Positions 45,075 to 54,655 of a stretch of DNA of 64,000 nt are shown piece after piece. Below the pieces are notes generated by a model. That model was not told the DNA's origin, did not search any database, and saw only the letters and a program-made list of their open reading frames with translations. Numbering within the stretch: position 1 is the stretch's first letter; each line of letters opens with the position of its first letter. The DNA lies in NCBI GenBank assembly GCA_944320415.1, contig CALUHJ010000002.1, forward strand, positions 1 to 64,000, written 5' to 3'. The stretch comes from an uncultured Bacteroidales bacterium. GTDB taxonomy: Bacteria > Bacteroidota > Bacteroidia > Bacteroidales > P3. Both the position numbers and the translations under genes were made by a program.

Positions 45075-46076
45075 TTAGTCACCCAATGTTGCAACCATCA
45101 CAGCCTTGATAGTATGCATACGATTTTCTGCTTCATCAAATACAATTGAGTTTTCTGATTCGAATACTTCTTCCGTTACTTCCAATCCATCCATTCCGAA
45201 TTGTTTGTATACGTCTCTTCCAACTTGTGTTTCAAGATTGTGATAAGCAGGAAGACAATGCATGAACTTGCATTTAGGATTTCCTGTCTTCTCCATGGTT
45301 TCCTTATTTACCTGATAAGGTTTCAACAATTTTATTCTTTCTGCCCAAACCTCAGCAGGTTCACCCATAGATACCCAAACGTCCGTATAAAGAAAATCAC
45401 AACCTTTTACGCCTTTTTCAACATTATCCGTAACAGTCAATGTTGCACCTGTTTCTTTGGCTATCTCATTGCATGTTGCTATAAGTTCTTTGGAAGGCTG
45501 CAATTCTTTAGGTGCAACAATACGCACATCCATACCCATTTTTACACCTCCAACCATAAGAGAATTACCCATATTAAAACGAGCATCCCCCAAATAAGCG
45601 TAAGAGACCTTGTGTAAAGGTTTGTCAACATGTTCACTCATCGTCAAGAAATCTGCCAATATCTGCGTTGGATGGAACTCATTGGTCAAACCATTCCATA
45701 CAGGCACTCCGGCATATTTTGCAAGTTCTTCGACTGTTGCCTGATCAAAACCACGATATTCTATACCGTCAAACATACGTCCCAACACACGAGCTGTATC
45801 CTTCATGGATTCCTTAACTCCTATCTGAGAACCGGAAGGTCCCAAATATGTAACATGTGCACCCTGATCATAGGCCGCAACCTCAAATGCACATCTTGTA
45901 CGAGTAGAAGTCTTCTCGAATATCAAAGCAATGTTCTTTCCTTTTAATGTAGGTTGTTCTGTACCAGCATATTTTGCTCTTTTCAAATCACGAGCCAAAT
46001 CCAACATGTATTGAATTTCCTTTGGTGTGAAATCCAACAACTTTAAAAAGCTTCTGTTTCTTAAATTGAATGCCAT
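45075..46076 (-). CDS. arcB: Ornithine carbamoyltransferase (catabolic type by context)
   Basis: The 333-residue enzyme has the carbamoyl-phosphate motif [37 protein letters not shown] and [14 protein letters not shown]. It interconverts citrulline plus phosphate with ornithine plus carbamoyl phosphate. Because it follows arcC with a 55-bp gap, it probably works in the phosphorolytic direction to feed ATP synthesis. The anabolic argF role cannot be excluded from sequence. No arginine deiminase gene is in the window. Confidence 0.88.
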   Translation of the reverse strand: MAFNLRNRSFLKLLDFTPKEIQYMLDLARDLKRAKYAGTEQPTLKGKNIALIFEKTSTRTRCAFEVAAYDQGAHVTYLGPSGSQIGVKESMKDTARVLGRMFDGIEYRGFDQATVEELAKYAGVPVWNGLTNEFHPTQILADFLTMSEHVDKPLHKVSYAYLGDARFNMGNSLMVGGVKMGMDVRIVAPKELQPSKELIATCNEIAKETGATLTVTDNVEKGVKGCDFLYTDVWVSMGEPAEVWAERIKLLKPYQVNKETMEKTGNPKCKFMHCLPAYHNLETQVGRDVYKQFGMDGLEVTEEVFESENSIVFDEAENRMHTIKAVMVATLGD

Positions 46077-46131
46077 AACTTGTTTGTTTATTTATTATTT
46101 ATCAATTCTTTACACCGTAAGACAACTAACA

Positions 46132-47067
46132 CTACCATATTATCCTTGTACCACAATTTGGATTACCCAACTGACCTGCCTCTGTTATTATACATTCCTT
46201 TCCGCCATTCTTCACAAAGTGCAAGGCTGCTCTTACTTTAGGAGCCATGGAACCCTCTCCGAACTGTCCTTGTGCCAAATATTCTTCTGCTTGTTTTACA
46301 GTTATAACATCAAGAGCCAACTCTCCAGGTTTACGGAAATTAATATACACCTTAGGAACATCGGTCAGTATATAAAACTCATCAGCTCCTATCTCAACAG
46401 CCGTCAACGCCGAAGCCAAATCCTTGTCAATTACAGCCTCCACACCTTTAATTCCATTTTCCTCAACAACCGGTATTCCCCCACCTCCAACCGTAACAAC
46501 AATATTCCCGTCCAAAGCGAGCTGCTTGACAATATCTATATTCATTATCTTCAAAGGCTTAGGTGAAGCCACCACTTTTCTATATTTGTCACTTTTAGAA
46601 TCCTTTGCATACTTGCAACCATTCTCTCTTGCAAAAGTTTCCGCCTCTTCCTTTGTGTAATAAGGTCCAACCGGTTTGACAGGATTCTGAAAAGCGTTGT
46701 CATTTTTATCCACAACAACTTGTGTAAGCAATGTTAATACGTTGCGATGTATATTTTCCCTTGCAAAAACATTCCTAAATCCCTGCTCAATCAAATAACC
46801 TATCGAACCCTGCGTTTCCGCAACACAAAAATCCATAGGCATAGATTCTATATTGAATTTCTTCTTTCCTCCTTCATGTTGTAACATTACATTTCCAACC
46901 TGCGGACCATTACCATGTCCTATAACTATATTGTAGTCCTGCTTCAATAAACTTAACAAAGAGTCGCAAGTCTCCGTTACATTCTTTATCTGTTCCTGAT
47001 AAGTACCTTTCTGCCCGCTTCTAAGCAAAGCATTTCCTCCAAAAGCGATTACTGCCAATTTTTTCAT
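46132..47067 (-). CDS. arcC: Carbamate kinase ArcC
   Basis: From the ATG at 47067 the protein has 311 residues: KKLAVIAFGGNALLRSG at the N terminus, IGHGNGPQVGN, GSIGYLIEQGF, VTVGGGGIPVVEENG, IDKDLASALTAVEIGADEF and GSMAPKVRAALHFV. It makes ATP and carbamate from carbamoyl phosphate and ADP. A 12-codon extension to 47103 overlaps the promoter and is not conserved. It precedes arcB. Confidence 0.95.
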   Translation of the reverse strand: MKKLAVIAFGGNALLRSGQKGTYQEQIKNVTETCDSLLSLLKQDYNIVIGHGNGPQVGNVMLQHEGGKKKFNIESMPMDFCVAETQGSIGYLIEQGFRNVFARENIHRNVLTLLTQVVVDKNDNAFQNPVKPVGPYYTKEEAETFARENGCKYAKDSKSDKYRKVVASPKPLKIMNIDIVKQLALDGNIVVTVGGGGIPVVEENGIKGVEAVIDKDLASALTAVEIGADEFYILTDVPKVYINFRKPGELALDVITVKQAEEYLAQGQFGEGSMAPKVRAALHFVKNGGKECIITEAGQLGNPNCGTRIIW

Positions 47068-47100
47068 GTTCAGAAGTAATATGATTTTTAAAATAAACTG

Positions 47101-47108
47101 CAAATATA
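47101..47108 (-). promoter_or_regulatory. -7 box of the arcC-arcB operon
   Basis: TATATTTG on the minus strand, 33 nt upstream of the arcC ATG at 47067, with a TTG about 22 nt further upstream. Confidence 0.5.
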
Positions 47109-47184
47109 GAAATTATTTTTTTGATTTCTCCAACCCATGTTCTGATTTTGACAATAAAAATCCTGTTTTTCAGTTTTGACAATT

Positions 47185-48693
47185 GTGAGGACTTGCTATT
47201 CAAAAACACATTACGACACAATCATCATTGCCATTGCTATAACAGGAATGGTGTTTTCTCATGCTTTAATGTCTCTTGCATTGGTAATGATGGTAATCAG
47301 AACTGTTTTCATATCCAAATCAACTTTAAAGAAAACCCCAAAAGACATTTTAATCGTTTCCCTGTCTTTCTTCATACTTGTCTGTTTGGGTATCTTATGG
47401 TCGCAAAACGTCAATACGGCATTAGCACAACTAAACAAACTACTTCCTTTCCTTGTATTTCCTCTTTATTTTTTTTCGATTGACTTGCCAAAAGAAAAAT
47501 CATTGAAACAATTGGCTTCTCTCTATATTTTAACCCTTTTTGTAGCGACATGTATAGGTGTATACAATCTGCTGAATACGGAGAATCCAGATTACAGAAC
47601 GATAATGCCCTATTGCTCCCACATACGTTTTGCAATTAATCTGGTATTGGCCGTAAGTTTCATGGCCATACATACATATAGAAATCATAAAACACTAAAG
47701 AAAGAAAATATCGCATTACTTATATTCTTCATTCTTTGGTTCTGCATTTATCTTTTAATATCTGCATCACTTACAGGAATTTGTCTGATATTATGTATCA
47801 TAGTATTTTTCTCCATAAGATACGGATTAAACAATCTGACAAACAGAAAATCTCTGATATTTTTTTTGATTCCATTTGTGTTAATAATGCCTTTCATCCA
47901 TATTGTTTCCGTTTATGCTAAAGATTACTTCGTACCAAAAGATAGCGGACAAAAGGAAATGATGATAGAAAACGGACATTACATATATGACAATGTCGAT
48001 GCCGGACAATTGAACATGGGTTTAAAAAAATATCTTGGCAAAACCGAGAATGACAAATTTGAATCCTATTCTTACACCGACATAGCATTAAGGTATTTGA
48101 ATTCAAAAGGCCTCACAAAAGACCTTAAGGGTTGGTCCCAACTGGACAGTACGGACTTAGCCAACATAAAAAACGGCATTCCCAACTATGTTTATGCCGA
48201 ACACAATCCGATAAAGGAAAGAATATACAAGATATTTTTCGAAATAGAAGCATACAGAAAACAAGGACATGTAAAAGGCTCTTCACTAATACAAAGACTT
48301 GACTTGTGGTACAACAGCATTGAAGTTATAAAGCAAAACATTTTGTTCGGCGTAGGAACTGGGGACGCAACAAGCGAAATAGAAAAACAAATGCGTGAAA
48401 ACAACTCGCAACTGCAAGGAGAAGGTCTAAAAAGCCACAATCAGTATATTTCCATAACACTTACTTTCGGCATAACGGGATTCATCATCTTTTGTATTTT
48501 CCTTTTCTATCCTTTGTTCAGGCTGAACATGAATAAAAACCCTTATTATTCGGTATTCTTACTTGTGCTCATGCTTTCAATGTTCACTGAAGACACATTG
48601 GACAATCAGGCAGGAATCATACTGTTCTGTTTTTGGAACTTTTTCTTCATAAAAACCGAAATGGAAAAAAGACCTCTACCGATTCACGCTTAA
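47185..48693 (+). CDS. O-antigen ligase/polymerase-family membrane protein
   Basis: The roughly 500-residue protein has about ten membrane helices and a large periplasmic loop (about 240-390) containing GVGTGDATSEIEKQM and SHNQYISITLTFGITG, the Wzy_C motif with the conserved His. Family members join O-antigen to lipid A core (WaaL) or polymerise glycans. The start is unclear: TTG at 47176 overlaps the -7-like element CAGTTTTG, so GTG at 47185 is more likely; ATG at 47248 would cut the first helix. A repeated TTTTGACAAT at 47146-47155 and 47174-47183 marks the putative promoter. Confidence 0.82.
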   Translation: MRTCYSKTHYDTIIIAIAITGMVFSHALMSLALVMMVIRTVFISKSTLKKTPKDILIVSLSFFILVCLGILWSQNVNTALAQLNKLLPFLVFPLYFFSIDLPKEKSLKQLASLYILTLFVATCIGVYNLLNTENPDYRTIMPYCSHIRFAINLVLAVSFMAIHTYRNHKTLKKENIALLIFFILWFCIYLLISASLTGICLILCIIVFFSIRYGLNNLTNRKSLIFFLIPFVLIMPFIHIVSVYAKDYFVPKDSGQKEMMIENGHYIYDNVDAGQLNMGLKKYLGKTENDKFESYSYTDIALRYLNSKGLTKDLKGWSQLDSTDLANIKNGIPNYVYAEHNPIKERIYKIFFEIEAYRKQGHVKGSSLIQRLDLWYNSIEVIKQNILFGVGTGDATSEIEKQMRENNSQLQGEGLKSHNQYISITLTFGITGFIIFCIFLFYPLFRLNMNKNPYYSVFLLVLMLSMFTEDTLDNQAGIILFCFWNFFFIKTEMEKRPLPIHA

Positions 48694-48713
48694 TCGATTA
48701 AGTACTATCTTTG
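48689..48713 (+). promoter_or_regulatory. Perfect 14-bp palindrome and -7 box before the LolC/E-like gene
   Basis: CTTAATCGATTAAG (48689-48702) is a perfect palindrome directly before TATCTTTG (48706-48713), and the ATG is only four bases later. The palindrome could be an operator inside the promoter. It includes the stop codon of the O-antigen ligase. Confidence 0.5.
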
Positions 48714-48717
48714 CATT

Positions 48718-49938
48718 ATGAATTTCGAATTTTTTGTAGCCAAACGCCTGCTTAAACAGGAAGGAAGAATATTTTCCCGTCCAATAGTCAAGATTGCAAC
48801 CGTAAGCATAGCCCTTTCCATAGCTGTCATGCTGGTTTCTGTCGGAGTACTAGAAGGATTCAAAAACCAGATAAGAGAAAAAATAACTGGATTTACCTCT
48901 CACATTCATCTTTTGCCTTATACAATCAACTATGGCGATACCGCAATACCCTTCACACTTTCCCAAAACGAAAAAAGGAATATATTGTCCATCGAAAATG
49001 TAAAACGGCTGGACCCTTATACCATTATGGCAGGATCAATAAAGACTGAAAAAGATTTCCATGGAGTTTTACTCAAAGGCGTTGCTCCGAACTTCGACGC
49101 AGAATTTTTCAGACAACATCTTATAGAAGGCACGATACCAGATTACAAAAAAAACAATTCAAAACAAGATGTCCTTATTTCAAAAAACATAGCAGACAAG
49201 ATGCTCCTTAAAACGGGGGACAAACTAAGAGTATATTTCTTCATAGAAGGAAATTACAGGGTCCGACCGTTCAGAGTTGCAGGAATATATCAGACAGGTC
49301 TTGGAGACTACGATGAACAGTTTGTCATCTGCAATGCATCGGTAATACAACAGCTGAACAAATGGCGAAAATCCCAATACAGCGGTTATGAAGTAAAACT
49401 CAAAGACTTCTCCGAACTGCAATCATCTGCCAAAAGCATATATCATATGCTATCACAGGACAAAACCGTTGCAACCATAGAAGATATGGAGCCAAATCTG
49501 TTTGCCTGGCTTGATTTATTGGACTCCAATGTCATAATAATACTGATATTGATGACATTGGTCACCATAATAACCGCATGTTCTACACTGCTGACAATGA
49601 CTTTCGAACAAACACAACACATAGGCATACTTAAAAGTCTCGGAGCAAGTACCTCCAGCGTTATAAAAATCTACATGTACAAGACGGTCAACATAACAAT
49701 CAAAGCAATGCTTTTGGGAAATGCATTGGCCCTTGGCATAATGTATCTGCAAAACCGCTTCAAACTTATCGGACTGGACCAGGAAAGTTATTACCTTGAC
49801 AGCGTTCCAATAGAAATGGATCCGTGTCGTATAATCGCGGTAAATATCGCAAGCATGATAATATGTTCTCTAGCCTTGCTCATTCCTGCCAGAAGCATAA
49901 GCAGAATAAGTCCGATACAAAGCATCAAGTTCGACTGA
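48718..49938 (+). CDS. FtsX-family ABC permease, LolC/LolE-like
   Basis: The 406-residue protein has one N-terminal helix (about 28-48), a periplasmic domain (about 50-260) and three C-terminal helices, the MacB/LolCE layout. FEFFVAKRLLKQEGRIFSRPIVKIATVSIALSIAVMLVSVGVLEGFK at the start and QTQHIGILKSLGAS in the third-helix region fit LolE-type permeases, which extract outer-membrane lipoproteins. No ATPase gene is adjacent. The start codon sits four bases from the -7 box. Confidence 0.85.
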   Translation: MNFEFFVAKRLLKQEGRIFSRPIVKIATVSIALSIAVMLVSVGVLEGFKNQIREKITGFTSHIHLLPYTINYGDTAIPFTLSQNEKRNILSIENVKRLDPYTIMAGSIKTEKDFHGVLLKGVAPNFDAEFFRQHLIEGTIPDYKKNNSKQDVLISKNIADKMLLKTGDKLRVYFFIEGNYRVRPFRVAGIYQTGLGDYDEQFVICNASVIQQLNKWRKSQYSGYEVKLKDFSELQSSAKSIYHMLSQDKTVATIEDMEPNLFAWLDLLDSNVIIILILMTLVTIITACSTLLTMTFEQTQHIGILKSLGASTSSVIKIYMYKTVNITIKAMLLGNALALGIMYLQNRFKLIGLDQESYYLDSVPIEMDPCRIIAVNIASMIICSLALLIPARSISRISPIQSIKFD

Positions 49939-49945
49939 GCAAAAA

Positions 49946-49981
49946 AAAATGAGGCGTCCGCTTTGGCAGTCGCCTCATTTT
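49946..49981. terminator. Bidirectional terminator, permease gene and glyA
   Basis: AAAATGAGGCG pairs with CGCCTCATTTT around a 14-base loop, A run on the left, T on the right. Confidence 0.85.
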
Positions 49982-50006
49982 CATTATTGAGAACTACTTT
50001 ATGATC

Positions 50007-51287
50007 CTACCAGGCAAACAAAGGTCGGTTCTCCATCATAGCATTGACTTTCTTGCGTGTCTCCTCTATCAATGACTCGTTATTAACATCAGACAAGATG
50101 GCATCTATCATTCCAACTATAGCATCCATCTCATCCTCCTTCAAGCCTCTTGTAGTTATTGCAGGTGTTCCTACACGTATACCCGATGTCTGGAATGGCG
50201 AACGGGAATCGAAAGGAACCATGTTCTTGTTTATTGTTATGTCCGCCTTTACAAGAGTGTTCTCAGCTACCTTTCCTGTAAGTTCAGGGAACTTGGTCCT
50301 AAGGTCTATCAACATCAAATGATTATCTGTTCCATTGGATATAACCTTGTAACCCCTCTTTACGAAAGCCTCGGCCATTGCCGCAGCATTCTTTTTAACC
50401 TGCTTGATATACCTCGCATAATCATCCGTCAAGGCTTCTCCGAAAGCAACAGCCTTTGCAGCTATGACATGTTCCAAAGGACCTCCCTGACAGCCAGGGA
50501 AAACAGCTGAATCCAAAACAGCACTCATCATCTTTATCTCTCCCTTTGGAGTAGTCTTTCCCATAGGATTAGGAAAATCCTTTCCCATAAGAATCATACC
50601 GCCTCTAGGTCCGCGAAGAGTCTTGTGTGTAGTAGTGGTAACAATGTGGCAGTACTCCACTGCATTATTCAATTCACCTTTTGCTATAAGGCCTGCAGGA
50701 TGCGATATGTCTCCCATAAGTATCGCACCTATTTCATCTGCCAAAGCCCTCATTCTCTTCCAGTCGAAATCTCTTGAATATGCACTCGCTCCACCTATAA
50801 TCAATTTGGGTTTATGCTCTCTTGCAACCCTTTCCATCATATCATAGTCGATTCGTCCCGTCTCTTCGCTCACACCATAGGCAACCTGCTTGAAATAAGT
50901 GCCAGATATGTTCACCGGAGAACCGTGTGAAAGATGTCCGCCATGATTCAAGTCCAATCCCATAAATGTATCACCGGGATTAAGGCATGCAAAAAATACA
51001 GCCATGTTGGCCTGAGCACCGGAATGCGGCTGAACATTCGCCCAGCATGCACCGAACAACTGCTTCGCTCTGTCTATTGCCAACTGCTCACTTTGATCTA
51101 CTATCTGACAGCCTCCGTAATATCTTTTTCCCGGATAACCCTCGGCATATTTGTTGGTCATCACGCTACCCATAGCTTCCATAACCTGATCCGAAACAAA
51201 GTTCTCGGAAGCTATCAATTCAATTCCTTTTGTCTGTCTTTCTCTTTCCTTCTTTATAAGGTCGAAGATTTGTGTGTCTCTTGTCAT
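50007..51287 (-). CDS. glyA: Serine hydroxymethyltransferase GlyA
   Basis: The 426-residue PLP enzyme moves the hydroxymethyl of serine to tetrahydrofolate, giving glycine. Seen are [67 protein letters not shown] and the PLP lysine in [13 protein letters not shown]. Together with gcvT earlier in the window it feeds one-carbon units to folate. Promoter TATCTTTG lies at 51326-51333 on the minus strand. Confidence 0.98.
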   Translation of the reverse strand: MTRDTQIFDLIKKERERQTKGIELIASENFVSDQVMEAMGSVMTNKYAEGYPGKRYYGGCQIVDQSEQLAIDRAKQLFGACWANVQPHSGAQANMAVFFACLNPGDTFMGLDLNHGGHLSHGSPVNISGTYFKQVAYGVSEETGRIDYDMMERVAREHKPKLIIGGASAYSRDFDWKRMRALADEIGAILMGDISHPAGLIAKGELNNAVEYCHIVTTTTHKTLRGPRGGMILMGKDFPNPMGKTTPKGEIKMMSAVLDSAVFPGCQGGPLEHVIAAKAVAFGEALTDDYARYIKQVKKNAAAMAEAFVKRGYKVISNGTDNHLMLIDLRTKFPELTGKVAENTLVKADITINKNMVPFDSRSPFQTSGIRVGTPAITTRGLKEDEMDAIVGMIDAILSDVNNESLIEETRKKVNAMMENRPLFAW

Positions 51288-51325
51288 ATCTGAACAATAT
51301 TTATTTTAATCAAAAAACATGCCTG

Positions 51326-51333
51326 CAAAGATA
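51326..51333 (-). promoter_or_regulatory. -7 box of glyA
   Basis: CAAAGATA on the plus strand, TATCTTTG on the minus strand, 38 nt upstream of the ATG at 51287. Confidence 0.5.
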
Positions 51334-51379
51334 CTAATTTATTTTAGAAACAACATCGCTTTCACCCAAATTGCTCTCC

Positions 51380-51409
51380 TTGTACGTAAGGAAAAAAGTG
51401 TTACCTTTG
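51380..51409 (+). promoter_or_regulatory. Promoter of the YitT-family gene
   Basis: TTG at 51380-51382, 19 nt, TACCTTTG at 51402-51409. The ATG at 51443 follows 33 nt later, which rules out the TTG start at 51371. Confidence 0.6.
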
Positions 51410-51442
51410 CAACCTCAAATTTTTCACAAACAAATAAAAATC

Positions 51443-52441
51443 ATGACACAAAAACAGAACGCCCTGAAAAATTGGTTCGGCCAGCTTGTGGACCCGAACG
51501 AGAAAGTTTTTTCAAAACAATGGTTCAAATCCTATGCGTACATATTTTTCGGTACGTTTCTATTCGTGCTGGCCGATGTAATGTTCGCCATGCCATATCA
51601 CCTGGCACCAGGAGGTGTGTACGGTCTGGCCAACGTATTGACCGCATTGACCGGTACGCCTCTGACAATATTCCTCATGGCAATGGAAATTCCTCTGTTG
51701 GTTATAGGAAGCATTATCCTCGGTCCAAAATTCGGAGTGAAGACAATTGTATCCATTGCTCTCGGATGGGTTTTCACACACTTTATAGAAACATATTGGG
51801 GATATGCCCCATTGATACACATAGGTGAGATATTATCCGACTCATCCAACCTGCCAACCGATGCAATCATGATAACAAATACAAGCGATTATTTTCTTCC
51901 CGACTATTTGCTGAATACCTTGTTGGCCGGTCTTCTGTACGGTATAGGTATAGGAATGATATTCAAATCTGGTGCTACCTCGGGAGGTAGTGACATCATA
52001 TCCATGATAATAAACAAATATTCGGGAATATCTCTCGGTACCCTGGTCATAATAGTCGATTCCTGCATAGCACTTTCTACGTTGCTTATTTCACCGGACT
52101 TGAGACTTCCTGCATACTCAATATTGCTTATAGTGATAGAAGGCAAAATAATAGATATAGTGGTAGACGGACTAAAGACATACAAGACCATATTCATTGT
52201 GACGGACAAATATGATGAAGTAAGAAATGCCATAATAAATGACTTGAACCGCGGCGGCACCTGCTTTAAGGGAGTGGGAATGTACAAGGGTTCTGAAAGG
52301 GATGTGATTTATACGACTGTTTCCAGAACAGAATTTGTAAAACTCAAATCCGGTATACGCTCAATAGATCCCAACGCTTTCATAAACGTCATAGACAGCA
52401 GTGAAATTTTGGGAAGAGGATTCAAGGCACTGCCAAAATAA
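51443..52441 (+). CDS. YitT-family membrane protein (DUF161 and DUF2179)
   Basis: From the ATG at 51443 the protein has 332 residues: about five or six membrane helices in an N-terminal UPF0750/YitT domain (AYIFFGTFLFVLADVMFAMP, APGGVYGLANVLT, GATSGGSDIISMIINK) and a C-terminal cytoplasmic DUF2179 domain (FIVTDKYDEVRNAIINDL, VIYTTVSRTEFVKLKSGI). The function is not established; transport or a signalling role is often guessed. Monocistronic. Confidence 0.9.
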   Translation: MTQKQNALKNWFGQLVDPNEKVFSKQWFKSYAYIFFGTFLFVLADVMFAMPYHLAPGGVYGLANVLTALTGTPLTIFLMAMEIPLLVIGSIILGPKFGVKTIVSIALGWVFTHFIETYWGYAPLIHIGEILSDSSNLPTDAIMITNTSDYFLPDYLLNTLLAGLLYGIGIGMIFKSGATSGGSDIISMIINKYSGISLGTLVIIVDSCIALSTLLISPDLRLPAYSILLIVIEGKIIDIVVDGLKTYKTIFIVTDKYDEVRNAIINDLNRGGTCFKGVGMYKGSERDVIYTTVSRTEFVKLKSGIRSIDPNAFINVIDSSEILGRGFKALPK

Positions 52442-52459
52442 GGAAATAAACAAGACTAT

Positions 52460-52518
52460 ACGGAATAAAGAAAGGAAAAATTGAATCTTGATTTCAATTT
52501 TCCCTTTCTTTATTCCGT
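52460..52518. terminator. Long bidirectional hairpin terminator
   Basis: A 26-bp stem with one mismatch between arms 52460-52485 and 52493-52518 (ACGGAATAAAGAAAGG against CCTTTCTTTATTCCGT at the base, loop of seven). It lies between the YitT gene and the convergent HIT gene. A partial copy of the dispersed repeat motif GGAATTTGATTC follows at 52525-52536. Confidence 0.85.
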
Positions 52519-52554
52519 AACGGCGGAATTTGATTCTACAAAAACCTATCTTAA

Positions 52555-52953
52555 TTACAACTCAACCTTAGCCGCAATTTTTCTTGCCGTTTCCTCCATC
52601 TGTTCGGGCGTAAAACTCATTTTTGGCATTGAAAAATCCATATCCGAAACTTTTTGCAAAGGTACAAGATGTATATGTGCATGCCTAACATCCAATCCTA
52701 TTACAGCCATACCAACCTTCTCGCATTCCTCAACCTGCTTTATGGCCTTTGCCACCTTTTTTGCAAATACGAACAGTTTGCCCAACAATTCATCATCTAT
52801 GTCAAATATGTAATCCGTTTCCTTTTTGGGAACAACCAGAGTATGTCCCTCTGCCAATGGCGAAATGTCAAGGAAAGCATAACAATTCTCATCCTCCGCT
52901 ATCTTGTACGAAGGTATCTCACCATTTATTATCTTTGTGAATATTGAAGACAT
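52555..52953 (-). CDS. HIT-family (HINT-like) nucleotide hydrolase
   Basis: The 132-residue protein begins SSIFTKIINGEIPSYKI and carries the histidine triad in VRHAHIHLVPL. Family members hydrolyse nucleoside phosphoramidates or adenylates. It is two bases downstream of greA in the same operon. Confidence 0.94.
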   Translation of the reverse strand: MSSIFTKIINGEIPSYKIAEDENCYAFLDISPLAEGHTLVVPKKETDYIFDIDDELLGKLFVFAKKVAKAIKQVEECEKVGMAVIGLDVRHAHIHLVPLQKVSDMDFSMPKMSFTPEQMEETARKIAAKVEL

Positions 52954-52955
52954 GT

Positions 52956-53432
52956 CTATTCTCTTGTTATTTTTGTTATTTCCAATCTCATTTTACCTGC
53001 CGGAACCTCTATTTCGGCTATCTCTCCTACCCTTTTGCCCAATAAACCTTTGGCTATAGGCGATGTGATGGATATCTTGCCCGTTTTCAAGTCTGCTTCA
53101 CTCTCAGGTACGATTTCATAGGTCATTTTCTTCTTTATGCCCAAATTTATAAACTCTACCTTGGACATTAAAAGAACCTTTGATGTATCTATCTTCGATT
53201 CGTCCAGCAAACGTGCATTGGCTATAAGAGCCTGCAACTTGGAAATCTTGGCTTCCAGCAAACCCTGAGCTTCTTTTGCCGCATCGTATTCGGCATTTTC
53301 AGACAAGTCTCCCTTGTCTCTTGCTTCCGCTATAGCTGCCGATATTGCAGGTCTGTCAACCGTTATCATATGATGTAAATCATCCTTGAGTTTCTGAAGA
53401 CCTTCCTTTGAATAATACTTGATTTCTGCCAT
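52956..53432 (-). CDS. greA: Transcription elongation factor GreA
   Basis: From the ATG at 53432 the protein has 158 residues: AEIKYYSKEGLQKLKDDLHHM, the coiled-coil AEARDKGDLSENAEYDAAKEAQG with the acidic tip, and a C-terminal domain including SPIAKGLLGKRVGE. It rescues backtracked RNA polymerase by stimulating transcript cleavage. The start at 53453 adds seven residues not found in the family. It leads the greA-HIT pair. Confidence 0.96.
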   Translation of the reverse strand: MAEIKYYSKEGLQKLKDDLHHMITVDRPAISAAIAEARDKGDLSENAEYDAAKEAQGLLEAKISKLQALIANARLLDESKIDTSKVLLMSKVEFINLGIKKKMTYEIVPESEADLKTGKISITSPIAKGLLGKRVGEIAEIEVPAGKMRLEITKITRE

Positions 53433-53461
53433 GTAAATTTGTGTGTTTATCATTTAAAAAT

Positions 53462-53496
53462 AAATCGAAGACTGTTCTGTAAACAGTCTTCGATTT
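53462..53496 (-). terminator. Terminator after the PorV-like gene
   Basis: AAATCGAAGACTGTT pairs perfectly with AACAGTCTTCGATTT around a five-base loop, T-rich after it on the minus strand. Confidence 0.85.
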
Positions 53497-53525
53497 TAAT
53501 TGTTTACTCAATTAAGTCTTATCCC

Positions 53526-54614
53526 TTATAGGGAGATCGATAGACCTACGGAATGTATACCTCCCATTATTTTTGTCGCCCTAAAGCTATAATCAAACGA
53601 AAGGTCCGTTCCATTTTTCTTTCCGTTCTTTGCCTTTGACAATGGTGCTATCACTGACGCTCCGCATGAAAAGCCGGACATAAGAGTAGTAGAACCATTT
53701 TCATCATAAACACTTTCCCACAATTCCGCTTCATAAGAATATCCAGCTCTCAACATAAAGTACTTCATGAATCCGTACTCAAGACCTACTGTATACAAAT
53801 CCTTTCCGAAAGCCATTGAAGAAAAGTTTCCTGCCAATGTTATTCTATGTTTATTTTCGGAAAACAAAAAGTCATAAGACATACCGATATTCAAACTGGA
53901 AGGAAGTTCAAAAGTAGATGAACGTTGTTCCATTGTCTGGCTGTGGCTGAAACCCTCTGGCAAAGCACTTATCGAAAGACCATCTCCAGAAAAACTCATA
54001 GAAGGTCCCCAGTTCTTAAGAGCTATACCAAATTTCAACTCATAATTCTCACCTGTTACATACTGAACACCAGCATCGATTGCAAATCCTGTTCCGGTAA
54101 CATTATCTATTCCCTCTGTCACCAATTTCATTGTTGCTCCTGCAAAAATTGAAGTTGAAAATGCTTTTGCATATGATACCGCAATGTTCATCATGCTTAT
54201 CTTATAGGTTCCGTTGTTTCCTATTTCGGGACTGCTGACCGTTGTCCTTTCTATAGTTCCGAAATTCATGGAATTAACCGTCAAGCCCAAAACTCCGTAA
54301 TCTCCAAGACTCTGAGACAATCCGGCTGCTATATTGCTTATACCTGAATTTTGCAACCATGCAGTATAACCGAACACGGCTTCAGTTCCTGTGGTATGAG
54401 CCAATCCTGCAACGTTGCTGAACAACGCGTCTACTCCGCTACCGCAGGCTGTATTGACACTCGACCATCCAGAACTCCTGACCCACGGATTTATCAAAAG
54501 TTCACCGGCTCCTGATGTTCCCCTTCTATCGTCATTCCCTGCATTTGCTGTTATGCTTGGCATCATCAAGATGCCAAACACAACACATGCCAATATTCTA
54601 TATATATTTCTCAT
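53526..54614 (-). CDS. PorV/PorQ-family outer-membrane protein
   Basis: From the ATG at 54614 the protein has 362 residues: a signal peptide (about 1-24, ending TANA/GN), then GTSGAGELLINPWVRSSGWSSVNTACGSGVDALFSNVAGL, the conserved opening of PorV/PorQ-type barrels, and alternating strands to the C terminus. PorV and PorQ are shuttle or attachment components of the type IX secretion system; this is the third gene of a cluster with a TonB-dependent receptor and a very large exported protein, not with por core genes. The frame is open to 54701, but the extra residues lie before the signal peptide. Confidence 0.83.
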   Translation of the reverse strand: MRNIYRILACVVFGILMMPSITANAGNDDRRGTSGAGELLINPWVRSSGWSSVNTACGSGVDALFSNVAGLAHTTGTEAVFGYTAWLQNSGISNIAAGLSQSLGDYGVLGLTVNSMNFGTIERTTVSSPEIGNNGTYKISMMNIAVSYAKAFSTSIFAGATMKLVTEGIDNVTGTGFAIDAGVQYVTGENYELKFGIALKNWGPSMSFSGDGLSISALPEGFSHSQTMEQRSSTFELPSSLNIGMSYDFLFSENKHRITLAGNFSSMAFGKDLYTVGLEYGFMKYFMLRAGYSYEAELWESVYDENGSTTLMSGFSCGASVIAPLSKAKNGKKNGTDLSFDYSFRATKIMGGIHSVGLSISL

Positions 54615-54655
54615 TTCTCTATATCTTAATAAGTTTACCATGCAATGTTTATCGA

